Below are positions 54,225 through 63,487 of a stretch of DNA of 64,000 nt, piece by piece (position 1 is the stretch's first letter; each line of letters opens with the position of its first letter). The notes under the pieces are model-generated. The model ran no database searches. It saw nothing but the letters and a program-made list of their open reading frames with translations, and had not been told where the DNA came from. A program made the position numbers and the translations under genes. This DNA is from Nocardia sp. NBC_01329 (lineage in GTDB: Bacteria; Actinomycetota; Actinomycetes; Mycobacteriales; Mycobacteriaceae): assembly GCF_035956715.1 (NCBI RefSeq), contig NZ_CP108381.1, positions 3,752,001-3,816,000 on the forward strand, written 5' to 3'.

Positions 54225-55085
54225 CTACATATCGAGGCCGAGGTCGAGCACCCGGACCGAATGGGTGAGGGCCCCGACCGCCAGGAAATCGACACCGGTT
54301 CGCGCGTAACCGGCGGCCATATCCAGGGTGAGACCACCGGAGGATTCCAGTTTCGTGCCGGGCGCGGTGGCGTTGCGGCGCTGGACCGCGGCCTGGGTCT
54401 GCCAGAGCGGGAAGTTGTCGAGCAGGATCAGTTGCACGTCCTCACCGAGCACGGCGTCGAGCTGGTCGAGATCGTCGACCTCGACCTCGCAGTCGATATC
54501 GGGCGCGGCCGCACGCACGGCACGCAGCGCCTCGACCACCGACCCCGCGGCGACGACATGGTTGTCCTTGATCAGCGCGGCGTCGCCCAGGCCCATCCGA
54601 TGGTTCACCCCGCCGCCGGCACGTACCGCGTACTTCTGCAGGCCGCGCAGGCCGGGGAGGGTTTTACGGCTGTCGCGGATACGGCAGCCGGTTCCGTCGA
54701 CCGCGTCCACCCACGCGGCGGTGGCGGTGGCGATACCGGAGAGATGACACATCAGGTTGAGCATGGTGCGCTCGGCGGTGAGCAGCCCGCGGGTCGGCGC
54801 CGCCAGTGCGAGCACCGGCTCCCCGGGGGCGATCCGGGTGCCGTCGGGCACCCGGTCGGTGACCTCGTAGGCGCCGGCCCCGATCACCTCGTCCAGGACG
54901 AGCAGTCCTATATCGATACCGGCGACCGTCCCCGGCTGCCGGGCCACCACCGCGGCCTTCACCACCGCATCCGCGGGGACGGTGGCTGTGGTGGTGATAT
55001 CGGGCCCGTACCGCAGATCCTCGTCCAGCGCGGCACGGATGACACCGCGGACTTCGTCGAGATCCAGACCGGGATCCAATGTCAT
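54225..55085 (-). CDS. nadC: Nicotinate-nucleotide pyrophosphorylase (quinolinate PRTase)
   Basis: A 286-residue enzyme making nicotinate mononucleotide from quinolinate and PRPP. Typical segments: LRYGPDITTTATVPADAVVKAAVVARQPG, LTAERTMLNLMCHLSGIATATA, RIRDSRKTLPGLRGLQKYAVRAGGGVNHRMGLGDAALIKDNHV, CEVEVDDLDQL and LESSGGLTLD. Last gene of nadA-nadB-nadC; 116 bp separates it from nadB. Confidence 0.96.
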   Translation of the reverse strand: MTLDPGLDLDEVRGVIRAALDEDLRYGPDITTTATVPADAVVKAAVVARQPGTVAGIDIGLLVLDEVIGAGAYEVTDRVPDGTRIAPGEPVLALAAPTRGLLTAERTMLNLMCHLSGIATATAAWVDAVDGTGCRIRDSRKTLPGLRGLQKYAVRAGGGVNHRMGLGDAALIKDNHVVAAGSVVEALRAVRAAAPDIDCEVEVDDLDQLDAVLGEDVQLILLDNFPLWQTQAAVQRRNATAPGTKLESSGGLTLDMAAGYARTGVDFLAVGALTHSVRVLDLGLDM

Positions 55086-55201
55086 TGCCTACTCCTCGTT
55101 TTCGATCGGCCACGGCCGGGGCCGCGGGAATCGTCTCGTCGGCGGACGACGGGCCGGCCGGGTCCGAGTCCGGACCGGCGGCGCACCGGCGTCCTTCGAT
55201 T

Positions 55202-56809
55202 TCACGACTGTGCCGTCGACGGAGACGGCTCCGTGACCACGCATGGCGCGCCACCGTCGTCGAGTCGTACGACGGTCGGGCGGGCCGCATCCCGTGCAGC
55301 CCGCGGATGATCAGAACGGGTGTGGCAACCGCGGCTCTCCGTTCGCACCCGCGCCGCCAGCAACAGCGCCCGAGCCGTCACGGTGAGCGCGGCATCCTCG
55401 AATCGGGCCACGAGAGCCGCCCCGCGTGCGGCTACAGCGGCACCCGTTTCGGGTGTTTCCGCACCGCGCGCCTTCTCGAGTGTCCGCGCCGCTCGCGCCA
55501 GACCGGCGCCGTCGCGGACGACCGATGCGTGATCGGTCATGGTCTGCTGGAGGACGCTCCGGTCGAGCGCCGGGAAGACGGTTGCGGATCCGCCCGCCGC
55601 GTTCGCCGGTTCGCCGAGTCGCTCGATCGACGCGAGCCCGGCCCGCTCCCCCATCACCAGACCCTCGAGCAAGCTGTTGGAGGCCAATCGGTTGGCACCG
55701 TGCAACCCGGTGCGCGCGACCTCCCCGGCCGCATAGAGCCCGGGCACTCCGGTACGTCCCTGCAGATCGGTGAGGACCCCGCCGCACTGATAGTGCGCCG
55801 CGGGCGCCACCGGGATCAGCTCTCGGCGCGGATCGATCCCCACCGCACGGCAGGACATGGTGATGGTCGGAAAACGCCGGGCGAATTCGGGTATCTCCCG
55901 GGCGTCCAGGTACACATGGTCGTCACCGAGCAGCCGCATTCGGGCCGCGATCGCCCGCGACACCACATCCCGCGGCGCCAGATCACCGCGCGGATGCACA
56001 CCCGCGGTCACCGAATCGCCCCGCGAGTCCACCAGCCTCGCACCCTCGCCGCGTACCGCCTCGCTGATCAGCGGCTGCCGTCCGAAACCGTCGGGCGTGT
56101 AGAGGACGGTGGGATGGAACTGCACGAATTCCAGATCTGCCACCGCCGCACCGGCCCACAGCGCCAGAGCGACGCCGTCGGCCGTCGCTCCGGCCGGATT
56201 GGTGCTCAGCGCGTACAGCTGCCCGAAACCGCCGGTTGCCAGCAGCACCGCGGGTGCGTGCACCACCCCGATCCCGCGATCCGAGACCGCCACGACACCC
56301 TGGACACCGGAGGCATCCGTCACGACCTCCAGTACTGCCGTGCCGAACAGCACGGGCAATCCGGCCGCCGACAGCGCGCGCTGCACCTCCGCGCCGGTGG
56401 CGTCGCCCCCGGCATGGATGATGCGGCGGGTACTGTGCCCGCCTTCTCGGGTCCGCGAGACCTCCCCGTCCCGGCCGAGGTCGAATACCGCGCCCAGGTC
56501 GGTGAGGGCGGCCACGGCGTCCGGGCCGCCTTCGACGATGGAACGCACCGCATCGGGGTCGCACAGTCCCCCGCCGGCGGCGAGGGTGTCGGCGACATGG
56601 GAGTCCACCGAATCCCCGTTCGGCGCTACGACGGCGATACCGCCCTGCGCGTACTGGGTGGCGGTATCGGCCGGGCCGCCCTTGCTCAAGATCAGCACCC
56701 GCAATCCGGCTCGCGCGGCCGCCCGGGCCGCGGTGAGCCCGGCGACCCCGCCGCCGACCACGATCAGGTCGGCGCGGGTCTCCCACTGCCGATCCGGTTC
56801 TTCGATCAT
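55202..56809 (-). CDS. nadB: L-aspartate oxidase
   Basis: A 535-residue flavoprotein oxidising aspartate to iminoaspartate, the substrate of NadA. The dinucleotide motif DLIVVGGGVAGLTAARAAARAG is near the start, followed by GGPADTATQYAQGGIAVV, HSTRRIIHAGGDATGAEV, FVQFHPTVLY and GVPGLYAAGEVARTGLHGANRLASNSLLEGLV. ATG at 56809 has GGAG six bases upstream; GTG at 56821 is an alternative. It is 45 bp after nadA. Confidence 0.96.
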   Translation of the reverse strand: MIEEPDRQWETRADLIVVGGGVAGLTAARAAARAGLRVLILSKGGPADTATQYAQGGIAVVAPNGDSVDSHVADTLAAGGGLCDPDAVRSIVEGGPDAVAALTDLGAVFDLGRDGEVSRTREGGHSTRRIIHAGGDATGAEVQRALSAAGLPVLFGTAVLEVVTDASGVQGVVAVSDRGIGVVHAPAVLLATGGFGQLYALSTNPAGATADGVALALWAGAAVADLEFVQFHPTVLYTPDGFGRQPLISEAVRGEGARLVDSRGDSVTAGVHPRGDLAPRDVVSRAIAARMRLLGDDHVYLDAREIPEFARRFPTITMSCRAVGIDPRRELIPVAPAAHYQCGGVLTDLQGRTGVPGLYAAGEVARTGLHGANRLASNSLLEGLVMGERAGLASIERLGEPANAAGGSATVFPALDRSVLQQTMTDHASVVRDGAGLARAARTLEKARGAETPETGAAVAARGAALVARFEDAALTVTARALLLAARVRTESRGCHTRSDHPRAARDAARPTVVRLDDGGAPCVVTEPSPSTAQS

Positions 56810-56854
56810 CACGTACTCCACACCGGTCGAACCGATGTCACATCCGGACCGGCG

Positions 56855-57910
56855 TCATTCCCCGCCGCCGGGGTTGCCGATCTCGATCATCCGCTGTACC
56901 GAATGCCGGGCCAGGGCCGCGGTCTCGGGGTCGACGTGCACCTCGTCGCGGTTCTCCTCCAGGCAGCGCAGCAGTGCGGCCGGGGTGATCATCTTCATGT
57001 ACTTGCAGGCGGCGCGATCGTTGACCGCCTGGAAATCGATACCCGGGGCGGCCTTGCGCAGCTGGTGCAGCATGCCGACCTCCGTCGCGACCAGCACCTG
57101 GCTGGATTTCGCGGCGCGGGCGGCGTCGATCATGCCGCCGGTCGACAGGATGTGCACCCGGTCGGCGGGGAATTCACCCTCGCCGGCCAGATACAGCGCC
57201 GAGGTCGCACAACCGCATTCGGGATGCACGAAGAGTTCGGCATCGGGGTGGGCGCGCGCCTGTTCGTTGAGCTCGTCGCCGTTGATCCCGGCGTGCACAT
57301 GGCATTCGCCCATCCAGATGTGGATGTTCGCGCGACCGGTCTCGCGCTTCACATGCGCGCCGAGGAACTGGTCGGGCAGGAACAGCACCTCACGGTCCGG
57401 GTCGATCGAGGCGACCACGTCCACCGCGTTCGAGGAGGTGCAGCAGATATCGGTGAGACCCTTCACCGCCGCTGTGGTGTTCACATAGGACACCACCACC
57501 GCTCCCGGGTGTTCGGACTTCCATTCGCGCAGTTCCTCGGCCGTGATCGAATCCGCCAGCGAGCAGCCCGCGCGCTCGTCGGGGATCAGCACGGTTTTCT
57601 CCGGGCTGAGGATCTTGGCGGTCTCGGCCATGAAGTGCACACCGCAGAAGACGATCGTCGCCTCGGGCGCCTCGGCCGCGATGCGGGACAACGCCAACGA
57701 ATCCCCGACGTGGTCGGCCACGTCCTGGATCTCGGGCAGCTGGTAGTTGTGCGCGAGAATGGTGGCGTTGCGCTGCCGCGCCAGGCGTTTCACCTCGGCC
57801 GCCCATTCCGGTGTCGCCTCGACCCCGGTATAGCCCGATGGCCCGTCGCTGATCCGCTCCCGCAATGCGGTACCCGGCGCCGGGGCCAAATCTGCTCCCA
57901 TCGTCGCCAT
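56855..57910 (-). CDS. nadA: Quinolinate synthase
   Basis: A 351-residue 4Fe-4S enzyme condensing iminoaspartate with dihydroxyacetone phosphate. It shows [100 protein letters not shown] and ACKYMKMIT, which hold the conserved cluster cysteines. The ATG at 57910 follows GGAG; the frame extends further but into the regulatory region. First gene of the operon, 52 bp from a palindrome that is the probable NrtR site. Confidence 0.97.
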   Translation of the reverse strand: MATMGADLAPAPGTALRERISDGPSGYTGVEATPEWAAEVKRLARQRNATILAHNYQLPEIQDVADHVGDSLALSRIAAEAPEATIVFCGVHFMAETAKILSPEKTVLIPDERAGCSLADSITAEELREWKSEHPGAVVVSYVNTTAAVKGLTDICCTSSNAVDVVASIDPDREVLFLPDQFLGAHVKRETGRANIHIWMGECHVHAGINGDELNEQARAHPDAELFVHPECGCATSALYLAGEGEFPADRVHILSTGGMIDAARAAKSSQVLVATEVGMLHQLRKAAPGIDFQAVNDRAACKYMKMITPAALLRCLEENRDEVHVDPETAALARHSVQRMIEIGNPGGGE

Positions 57911-57962
57911 GGTCGCTCCTTCCTCCGCGCGATCGGCGCCTCGGCCGATTCGCACTCACCAG

Positions 57963-57985
57963 GTTTTCGACTTACGATCGAAAAC
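57963..57985. promoter_or_regulatory. NrtR-type operator between nadA and nrtR
   Basis: A perfect dyad, GTTTTCGA-N7-TCGAAAAC, in the 75-bp space between the divergent genes. It ends one base before the nrtR GTG. TACGAT inside it (57973-57978) is a plausible -10 for a leaderless nrtR mRNA, so binding should block its own transcription as well as nadABC. Confidence 0.8.
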
Positions 57986-58732
57986 GTGGACCAGTTTAGC
58001 ACCATCCATGAATCGCTCACCGCGGTGTTCCAGGTTCGCCGCTTCCCTACTGCCATCACCGCAGGTGAGAGCGGCGCGAGCATCGAGGGCAGCCGCCCGA
58101 ACCGCCACCAGCGAGAACTCGCGGTCCTCCTGTGGCAGCGCGCGCTGGACCCGCAGCACGGCACCTGGTCGTTACCGGGCGGCCGGTTGCGCAACGATGA
58201 GGACCTCGATACCTCGGCCCGCCGGCAGCTGGCCGAGAAAGTGGACGTACGCGAGGTGGACCACCTCGAACAGCTGTCGGTGTTCAGCGCCCCCGACCGC
58301 GTCCCGGGACCGCGCCGGATCGCCTCGGCCTATCTGGGCCTGGTCCCCCTCACGGCCGATCCGCGACTACCGGACGACACCTCATGGCACCGGGTCGCCG
58401 CACTGCCGGAGATGTCGTTCGATCACGGCACCGTCGTCGAACACGCTCGAGCACGCCTGGCCGCGAAACTCTCCTACACCAACATCTCGTTCGCCCTGGC
58501 GCCCGATCGTTTCACCATGTCCACACTGCGGGAGATATATTGCGCCGCACTGGGTTACGACGTCGATACCACCAACCTGCAACGCGTCCTGACCCGGCGC
58601 AAGGTCATCACCCCCACCGGCGACACCGCGGCCCCCGGCCGCGCCGGTGGACGGCCCGCCTCGGTGTACCGATTCAGCGATTCCGGTCTGCGCGTCACCG
58701 ACGAATTCGCCGCACTGCGCCCCCGCGCCTGA
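57986..58732 (+). CDS. nrtR: Nudix-related transcriptional regulator of NAD synthesis
   Basis: A 248-residue regulator: N-terminal Nudix domain (about 10-150; AVLLWQRALDPQHGTWSLPGG) and C-terminal winged helix (about 165-245; TMSTLREIYCAALGYDVDTTNLQRVLTRRKVI ... GRPASVYRF). The Nudix box reads RLRNDEDLDTSARRQLAEKV: the consensus REUxEE is changed to RQLAEK, so catalytic Glu residues are lost and the domain should sense rather than hydrolyse an NAD metabolite such as ADP-ribose. Divergence from nadABC supports the assignment. GTG at 57986 follows the operator directly, implying leaderless translation. Confidence 0.9.
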   Translation: MDQFSTIHESLTAVFQVRRFPTAITAGESGASIEGSRPNRHQRELAVLLWQRALDPQHGTWSLPGGRLRNDEDLDTSARRQLAEKVDVREVDHLEQLSVFSAPDRVPGPRRIASAYLGLVPLTADPRLPDDTSWHRVAALPEMSFDHGTVVEHARARLAAKLSYTNISFALAPDRFTMSTLREIYCAALGYDVDTTNLQRVLTRRKVITPTGDTAAPGRAGGRPASVYRFSDSGLRVTDEFAALRPRA

Positions 58733-58771
58733 CACCGCTGCGCCTGACACCGCTGCGCCCCCGCGCCTGAC
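58715..58771 (+). repeat. Short direct repeats over the nrtR stop codon
   Basis: CTGCGCCCCCGCGCCTGAC occurs at 58715-58733 and again at 58753-58771, with a shorter CTGCGCCTGAC at 58738-58748 between. The nrtR TGA (58730-58732) lies in the first copy. Confidence 0.7.
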
Positions 58772-58864
58772 CGGAGCCCGCTCCGAGAGCACGACGAACT
58801 GCACCGCGGGTTCGGCACCGCTCCCGACCGGGCTCGACTACGGGCTACACCCGGACGGAGAGGA

Positions 58865-59395
58865 TCAGGTCCGCAACTCGGGTCGCGGCACCGGTTTGGT
58901 CCCCGGATGCCGGGCCGAGCGGTCCAGCGGCCAGACGATCACCTCGATCACCCAGAACAGCAGCAGGAATACCGTGACCACCACAGTGGGGATGAGCAGG
59001 AACGCGAGGGCGAACACCGCGATCACGAGGAACACCGCCAGCGCCGCCGGCGACACTCCTTGCAACCGGCTACCGAAGCGCACCGCGGCCCACATCATCC
59101 AGCGGCGCGGCAGCGAGACCGCGCATTCGCGCAGGGCCCGCCGGAACAATCCGTCGGCGTCGACCTCGCTCACGAGTTCCGAACGCAGCAGATAGTCGTG
59201 CAGGATCGCCGCCCGCGTGTACACGCCGTAGCGGGGTATCAGCCACACCACCGGGCGGGGTACCGAAGCGAAATCGGTACGGAAGCCGACCGGTACCTCG
59301 AACTGCTCCGCCGCGCCCGCGTAGCCCAGCGGCTCCCGGACCGCCCAGAACGTCCCATCGATCTCCTCGACCACGAGCGCGCTGGTGAACCCCAC
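58865..59395 (-). CDS. DUF1353 domain protein with two C-terminal membrane helices
   Basis: A 176-residue protein. Residues 1-110 match DUF1353 (FEVPVGFRTDFASVPRPVVWLIPRYGVYTRAAILHDYLLRSE ... DADGLFRRALREC), a domain common in phage and accessory regions and of unknown function; the conserved H-D-Y-L is present. Residues about 118-155 form one or two hydrophobic helices (LAVFLVIAVFALAFLLIPTVVVTVFLLLFWVIEVIVW), followed by a basic tail. It converges with nrtR. No phage genes lie nearby. Confidence 0.78.
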   Translation of the reverse strand: MGFTSALVVEEIDGTFWAVREPLGYAGAAEQFEVPVGFRTDFASVPRPVVWLIPRYGVYTRAAILHDYLLRSELVSEVDADGLFRRALRECAVSLPRRWMMWAAVRFGSRLQGVSPAALAVFLVIAVFALAFLLIPTVVVTVFLLLFWVIEVIVWPLDRSARHPGTKPVPRPELRT

Positions 59396-59520
59396 GACGT
59401 CATCTCCCCTGTCGGCCAGTCGGATTCGGCCAGCCTACGACCGCCGGTGCCGACCCGACCATCCGGACGCGACACCGGCCCACCCACCGGGACTCTGAAA
59501 CGGTGACGGTTCGCCGGCGC

Positions 59521-60222
59521 TCAGTTCGACGGGCTCGGCGGGCCTTCCGGCGAAGCTCCGCCGGTCTGCCCGCCGGGCCCGGCCGGGGCACCGACCCGGG
59601 CCGGGTCACCAGCGGGCACCGCACCGGGCGGAACCGGTTGATACGGCTGTTCTCCGGACTCCGGGTCGGGATAGGGCTGAGGACGGGAATCACCGAACGG
59701 GCTCAGGAAGCCGGTCCCCAGATCCTCCGCCGGACTGAGCCCGGCCAGGATCAGGAGCACCAACCCCGCCATCAACGGCTGCGCGATCAGCGCGAACTGA
59801 CTTCCCAATTCCACCGGCAGCGAGACGATCCGGCCGACCGGTGGATCATCCGGTCGGGGATTGTCCCAGGTGACGACCAGATCACCGATCCACGCCATCA
59901 GCCACGCTCCCACCACCGAGCCGAACAACAGGCCCGCGCCCTGGATCGGACCGCGCATCAGGCGCCACCGCCAGGCGGCGACCGCGGACAGAAAGCCGGT
60001 GACCGCGCCGGCACCGGCGAACAGCGCCGTCGCGTCGAACCGGTGCAGACTTTCCCCGACCAGTGCGGCGCCGCGGCCGGGTTCGACCACCAGCACCCGT
60101 TCGGTGGGTGCCAGCAGACCCCACAGTGCCCCCACGAGCAGGCTCACCAGCACCGCCGCCATCAGTAATACGAGGGCGGCGCGCAGCTCACGACGCGTCC
60201 CGGCCCCGGTCCGATCGGGCAT
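59521..60222 (-). CDS. DUF2567 membrane protein
   Basis: A 233-residue membrane protein with four hydrophobic helices (about 14-35, 60-80, 90-112, 142-162), the segment APTERVLVVEPGRGAALVGESLHRFDATALFAGAG typical of DUF2567, and a Pro/Gly-rich cytoplasmic tail of ~60 residues. The function is unknown. It follows bsaP with a gap of two bases, and the M. tuberculosis gene at the same place (Rv1591) is a DUF2567 protein next to Rv1590 (bsaP) and bioB, so the three form a conserved cluster. Confidence 0.82.
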   Translation of the reverse strand: MPDRTGAGTRRELRAALVLLMAAVLVSLLVGALWGLLAPTERVLVVEPGRGAALVGESLHRFDATALFAGAGAVTGFLSAVAAWRWRLMRGPIQGAGLLFGSVVGAWLMAWIGDLVVTWDNPRPDDPPVGRIVSLPVELGSQFALIAQPLMAGLVLLILAGLSPAEDLGTGFLSPFGDSRPQPYPDPESGEQPYQPVPPGAVPAGDPARVGAPAGPGGQTGGASPEGPPSPSN

Positions 60223-60224
60223 CG

Positions 60225-60452
60225 CTACCGCCTCTCCAGGCTCGTGGAGTCGATCAGACCGTGCCGCGAGCATTTCGCCCACCAACCGTCGGGGTCGACC
60301 TGCACAACCATCCGGCGGCCGCAGTGTTCGCAGAACCGCGGCGGTTCCAGTCCCAGTTCCACGGCCCGGGCGATCGGTTCGTCGAACCCGGGCCCGGCAG
60401 GCCGGCCCGTGAACGGGTTGTAGCGCGCGTGCATATCGCCGACAGTACTCAC
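60225..60452 (-). CDS. bsaP: Biotin synthase auxiliary protein
   Basis: A 75-residue protein with [10 protein letters not shown] near the N-terminus and a metal- or cluster-binding pattern [26 protein letters not shown] near the C-terminus, with three Cys (C-x-x-C ... C). It matches the small BsaP protein that mycobacterial-type BioB needs for full activity. It starts at GTG 60452, or possibly at the internal ATG just before HARYNPFTG. Located 32 bases after bioB, which supports the partnership. Confidence 0.85.
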   Translation of the reverse strand: MSTVGDMHARYNPFTGRPAGPGFDEPIARAVELGLEPPRFCEHCGRRMVVQVDPDGWWAKCSRHGLIDSTSLERR

Positions 60453-60484
60453 GGGATCGGCCGTTCCCCGGCTGACGTCGCCGA

Positions 60485-61522
60485 TCAGAATGTCTCGTTG
60501 AGTGCTTTGATGGGCATCTCGAGTTCACCCAGCAGGTCGAGATCCTTCTCGGCGGGACGTCCGAGGGTGGTGAGGTAGTTGCCCACGATCACCGCGTTGA
60601 TCCCGCCCAGGATGCCCTGGCGGGCGCCGAGATCACCGAGAGTGATCTCGCGGCCACCGGCGAATCGCAGCAGGGTGCGGGGCAGTGCGAGACGGAAGGC
60701 CGCGACCGCGCGCAGGGCGTCGGCGGCCGGCAGGACCTCGAGATCGCCGAAGGGCGTGCCCGGGCGCGGGTTCAGGAAGTTCAGCGGGACCTCGTCGGGA
60801 TCGAGTTCGGCCAGATCGGCGGCGAATTCGGCACGCTGTTCCAGCGTTTCACCCATACCGAGGATGCCACCGCAGCAGACCTCCATCCCGGCCGCGCGCA
60901 CCATCCGCAGGGTGTTCCAGCGTTCGTCCCAGCTGTGCGTGGTGACGACGTTCGGAAAGTAGGACCGCGCGGTTTCCAGGTTGTGGTTGTAGCGGTGCAC
61001 ACCCATCGCGGCCAGCCGGTCGACCTGTTCCTGGGTGAGCATGCCCAGCGAGCAGGCGACCTGGATGTCGACCTCGTTGCGGATCGCCTCGACACCGGCG
61101 GCCACCTGCGCCATCAGCCGTTCGTCGGGGCCGCGTACCGCGGCGACGATGCAGAATTCGGTGGCGCCGGTCTTGGCGGTCTGCTTGGCCGCCTCCACCA
61201 GGCTCGGGATATCCAGCCAGGCCGCGCGTACCGGTGACTGGAAAAGGCCCGATTGGGAGCAGAAATGGCAGTCCTCCGGGCAGCCGCCGGTCTTGAGGCT
61301 GATGATGCCCTCGACCTCCACCTCGGGACCGCACCATTTCATTCGAACCTCGTGGGCGAGTTCGAGCAGTTCTTCGAGGCGGTCGTCACCGAGGCGCAGG
61401 ACGGCCAGCGTCTGCTCCCGGGACAGGCCGGTCCCGCGGTCGAGAACCTGCTCCCGCGCCTCGGCTAGTACATCCTCGGCGGTTACGGCGGTATCGGAGT
61501 TCCTGACGGGTGCCCGGTTCAC
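60485..61522 (-). CDS. bioB: Biotin synthase
   Basis: A 345-residue radical SAM enzyme inserting sulfur into dethiobiotin. The SAM-cluster motif C-x3-C-x2-C is at Cys81, Cys85 and Cys88 in [14 protein letters not shown]. Further marks are [51 protein letters not shown] and the second-cluster Arg/Cys region. GTG at 61522 has AAGGGA seven bases upstream. Two BioQ-type palindromes lie between it and the divergent bioQ. Confidence 0.97.
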   Translation of the reverse strand: MNRAPVRNSDTAVTAEDVLAEAREQVLDRGTGLSREQTLAVLRLGDDRLEELLELAHEVRMKWCGPEVEVEGIISLKTGGCPEDCHFCSQSGLFQSPVRAAWLDIPSLVEAAKQTAKTGATEFCIVAAVRGPDERLMAQVAAGVEAIRNEVDIQVACSLGMLTQEQVDRLAAMGVHRYNHNLETARSYFPNVVTTHSWDERWNTLRMVRAAGMEVCCGGILGMGETLEQRAEFAADLAELDPDEVPLNFLNPRPGTPFGDLEVLPAADALRAVAAFRLALPRTLLRFAGGREITLGDLGARQGILGGINAVIVGNYLTTLGRPAEKDLDLLGELEMPIKALNETF

Positions 61523-61580
61523 TGGCGAATCCCTTCGTCCGGCGGGTTTTCCTGGTCCCGGCCTTCGCGGAACACAGAAC

Positions 61581-61595
61581 TTGAACAGCGTTCAA
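61581..61595. promoter_or_regulatory. BioQ box 1 (bioB side)
   Basis: TTGAACAGCGTTCAA is a perfect dyad with the TGAAC-N3-GTTCA core known for actinobacterial BioQ. It lies 59 bases before the bioB start. Confidence 0.85.
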
Positions 61596-61615
61596 GGGAG
61601 GGTAGCGCCAAAGCT

Positions 61616-61628
61616 TGAACAGCGTTCA
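61616..61628. promoter_or_regulatory. BioQ box 2 (bioQ side)
   Basis: TGAACAGCGTTCA, the same core and same centre as box 1, 33 bp further right and 50 bases before the bioQ start. The pair would let BioQ control both divergent promoters. Confidence 0.85.
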
Positions 61629-61678
61629 GGCTGGGGTAGCGTCCAAGGGAACCGCAGCCAGATCAGGAGGACCGTACC

Positions 61679-62263
61679 GTGCAGCTACACCGGGACGACG
61701 TCGTGGACGGCGCCGTCGCCATCCTCGACGAATACGGCCTGGCCGACCTCACCATGCGCCGCCTCGCCGGAGCGCTGAAGGTCCAACCCGGCGCGCTGTA
61801 CTGGCACTTCCCGAACAAGCAGGCCCTGCTCGGCGCGGTGGCCGACCGGATCCTCGCGCCGATGGAGCAGCCGGTGCGCGCCGGCGACTGGGCGGGCGCG
61901 CTCACCGAGTTGGCCCACCGGTTGCGCGACTGCCTGCTCACCTACCGCGACGGCGCGGAACTGGTCTCGGCCACATACGCCTCCCGCCTGACCACCAGCA
62001 AGGGCCGGGAACGGCTCGCCGCGGCCGTGATCCGCGCCGGTATCCCCCGCGCCGAGGCCGAACTCGCCGCGTACACGCTGCTGTACTACGTGCTCGGCCA
62101 TACCGTCGACGAACAGTCCCGGATACAGATGGACTCCGCCGGGATTCTCGCCGACGATTCCGGCACGCTCGTCGGATCCGAGGACCCGACGGCCCGCTTC
62201 GATTTCGGCCTACAGCTGTTCACCGCCGGAGTCCGGCACCGGCTCGGCGCCGATATCCGCTGA
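61679..62263 (+). CDS. bioQ: TetR family repressor of biotin genes
   Basis: A 194-residue TetR-type regulator. The HTH is clear: [54 protein letters not shown], with a ligand-binding C-terminal domain ([20 protein letters not shown]). Its position between bioB and bioF and three TGAAC-N3-GTTCA palindromes around it identify it as BioQ. GTG start at 61679 follows AGGAGG. It probably represses itself, bioB-bsaP and bioF-bioD when biotin is sufficient; the signal is not known from the sequence. Confidence 0.88.
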   Translation: MQLHRDDVVDGAVAILDEYGLADLTMRRLAGALKVQPGALYWHFPNKQALLGAVADRILAPMEQPVRAGDWAGALTELAHRLRDCLLTYRDGAELVSATYASRLTTSKGRERLAAAVIRAGIPRAEAELAAYTLLYYVLGHTVDEQSRIQMDSAGILADDSGTLVGSEDPTARFDFGLQLFTAGVRHRLGADIR

Positions 62264-62303
62264 CGCACCCGGATTCGCCGCCGGACGGGGCACCGCATCT
62301 CAC

Positions 62304-62320
62304 CTTGAACACTGTTCAAG
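62304..62320. promoter_or_regulatory. BioQ box 3 (bioF promoter)
   Basis: CTTGAACACTGTTCAAG is a perfect 17-bp palindrome. TATGGT follows at once, seven or so bases before the bioF GTG, so it overlaps the promoter of an apparently leaderless bioF mRNA. Confidence 0.88.
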
Positions 62321-62332
62321 TATGGTGCCCAC

Positions 62333-63487
62333 GTGACCTCCGATCCACTGGCCTGGCTCGACGACCGCGCCGCCGGGCGCGAGACCGCCGGACTGCGGCG
62401 CCGCCTCCGGCCGCGCGCGGCCACGGCGGCGAGCCTGGATCTGGCCTCCAACGACTACCTCGGACTCACCCGGCACCCCGAGGTGATCGCGGGGGCGATC
62501 GAAGCCGTGAACCGATGGGGCGCGGGGTCCACCGGTTCACGGCTGGTCACCGGTACCACCACCGAACACGAACTACTGGAGGCCGAACTCGCCGAGTTCA
62601 CCGGATTCGCGGCCGGACTGGTGTTCGCCTCCGGCTACGCCGCCAATCTGGGTGCCGTCACCGCCCTCGCCGGCCGGGGGTCGCTGATCGTCTCCGACGC
62701 CGGCTGCCACGCCTCGCTCGTGGATGCCTGCCGGCTCTCCCGCGCCCGGGTGGAAATCGCGCCGCACCGCGATATCGCCGCGGTACAGCGGCTGCTGGCC
62801 GCTCGCGGGGAGGCGCGTGCACTGGTGCTCACCGATTCGGTCTTCAGCGCCGACGGCGATCTCGCGCCGCTGGCCGCACTCCACCGAGTGACCCGCGCGC
62901 ACGGCGCGGTACTGCTGGTCGACGAGGCCCACGGGCTGGGTGTGCGCGGGACCGGCGGGCGCGGACTCGTCCAGGAGACCGGTCTGGCCGGCGAACCCGA
63001 TGTGGTCGTGACCGCCACCCTGTCGAAAGCCCTCGCCGCCCAGGGCGGCGTGGTCCTGGGCGGCGAACGAGTGCGCGCGCACCTGATCGATTCGGCCCGC
63101 ACCATGATCTTCGATACCGGGCTCGCACCTGCCGCCGTGGGCGCGGCGCGCGCCGCGCTGCGGATCCTGCGCCGGGACCGGGAACTGCCGCGGCGGGTGC
63201 TGGACCGGGCAGCCGAGATCGCCCGGGTCGCCGGTGTTCCGACCCCCGATTCGGCGGTCGTGCCGGTCATTCTCGGCGAGCCCCGGATCGCTTACGCGGC
63301 CGCCGTGGCCTGTCGCGAAAAGGGTCTCGAGGTCGGCTGTTTCCGCCCGCCGTCGGTGCCCGAGGGCACCTCGCGATTGCGCATCACCGCCCGCGCCGAC
63401 CTCTCGGCCGACGACCTCGCCCGCATCGATTCCGTCCTGACACCGGTTCTGTCCCGTGCCCGCGACACCGGGGCCGTACCGGCATGA
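62333..63487 (+). CDS. bioF: 8-amino-7-oxononanoate synthase
   Basis: A 384-residue PLP enzyme condensing pimeloyl thioester with alanine. The PLP Lys is Lys232 in [70 protein letters not shown] and [16 protein letters not shown] are also diagnostic. GTG start at 62333, close after a TATGGT box. Its stop overlaps the bioD ATG (ATGA). Confidence 0.96.
   Translation: MTSDPLAWLDDRAAGRETAGLRRRLRPRAATAASLDLASNDYLGLTRHPEVIAGAIEAVNRWGAGSTGSRLVTGTTTEHELLEAELAEFTGFAAGLVFASGYAANLGAVTALAGRGSLIVSDAGCHASLVDACRLSRARVEIAPHRDIAAVQRLLAARGEARALVLTDSVFSADGDLAPLAALHRVTRAHGAVLLVDEAHGLGVRGTGGRGLVQETGLAGEPDVVVTATLSKALAAQGGVVLGGERVRAHLIDSARTMIFDTGLAPAAVGAARAALRILRRDRELPRRVLDRAAEIARVAGVPTPDSAVVPVILGEPRIAYAAAVACREKGLEVGCFRPPSVPEGTSRLRITARADLSADDLARIDSVLTPVLSRARDTGAVPA

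Noticed and set aside
55079..58732. A 1217-codon plus-strand open frame opposite nadC, nadB and nadA
   Set aside because: It is the antisense shadow of the nad operon in GC-rich DNA; only its last 248 codons (nrtR) have protein character.
58865..59395. DUF1353 gene as a sign of a prophage
   Set aside because: No other phage-like gene, integrase or attachment site nearby; codon use is like the neighbours.
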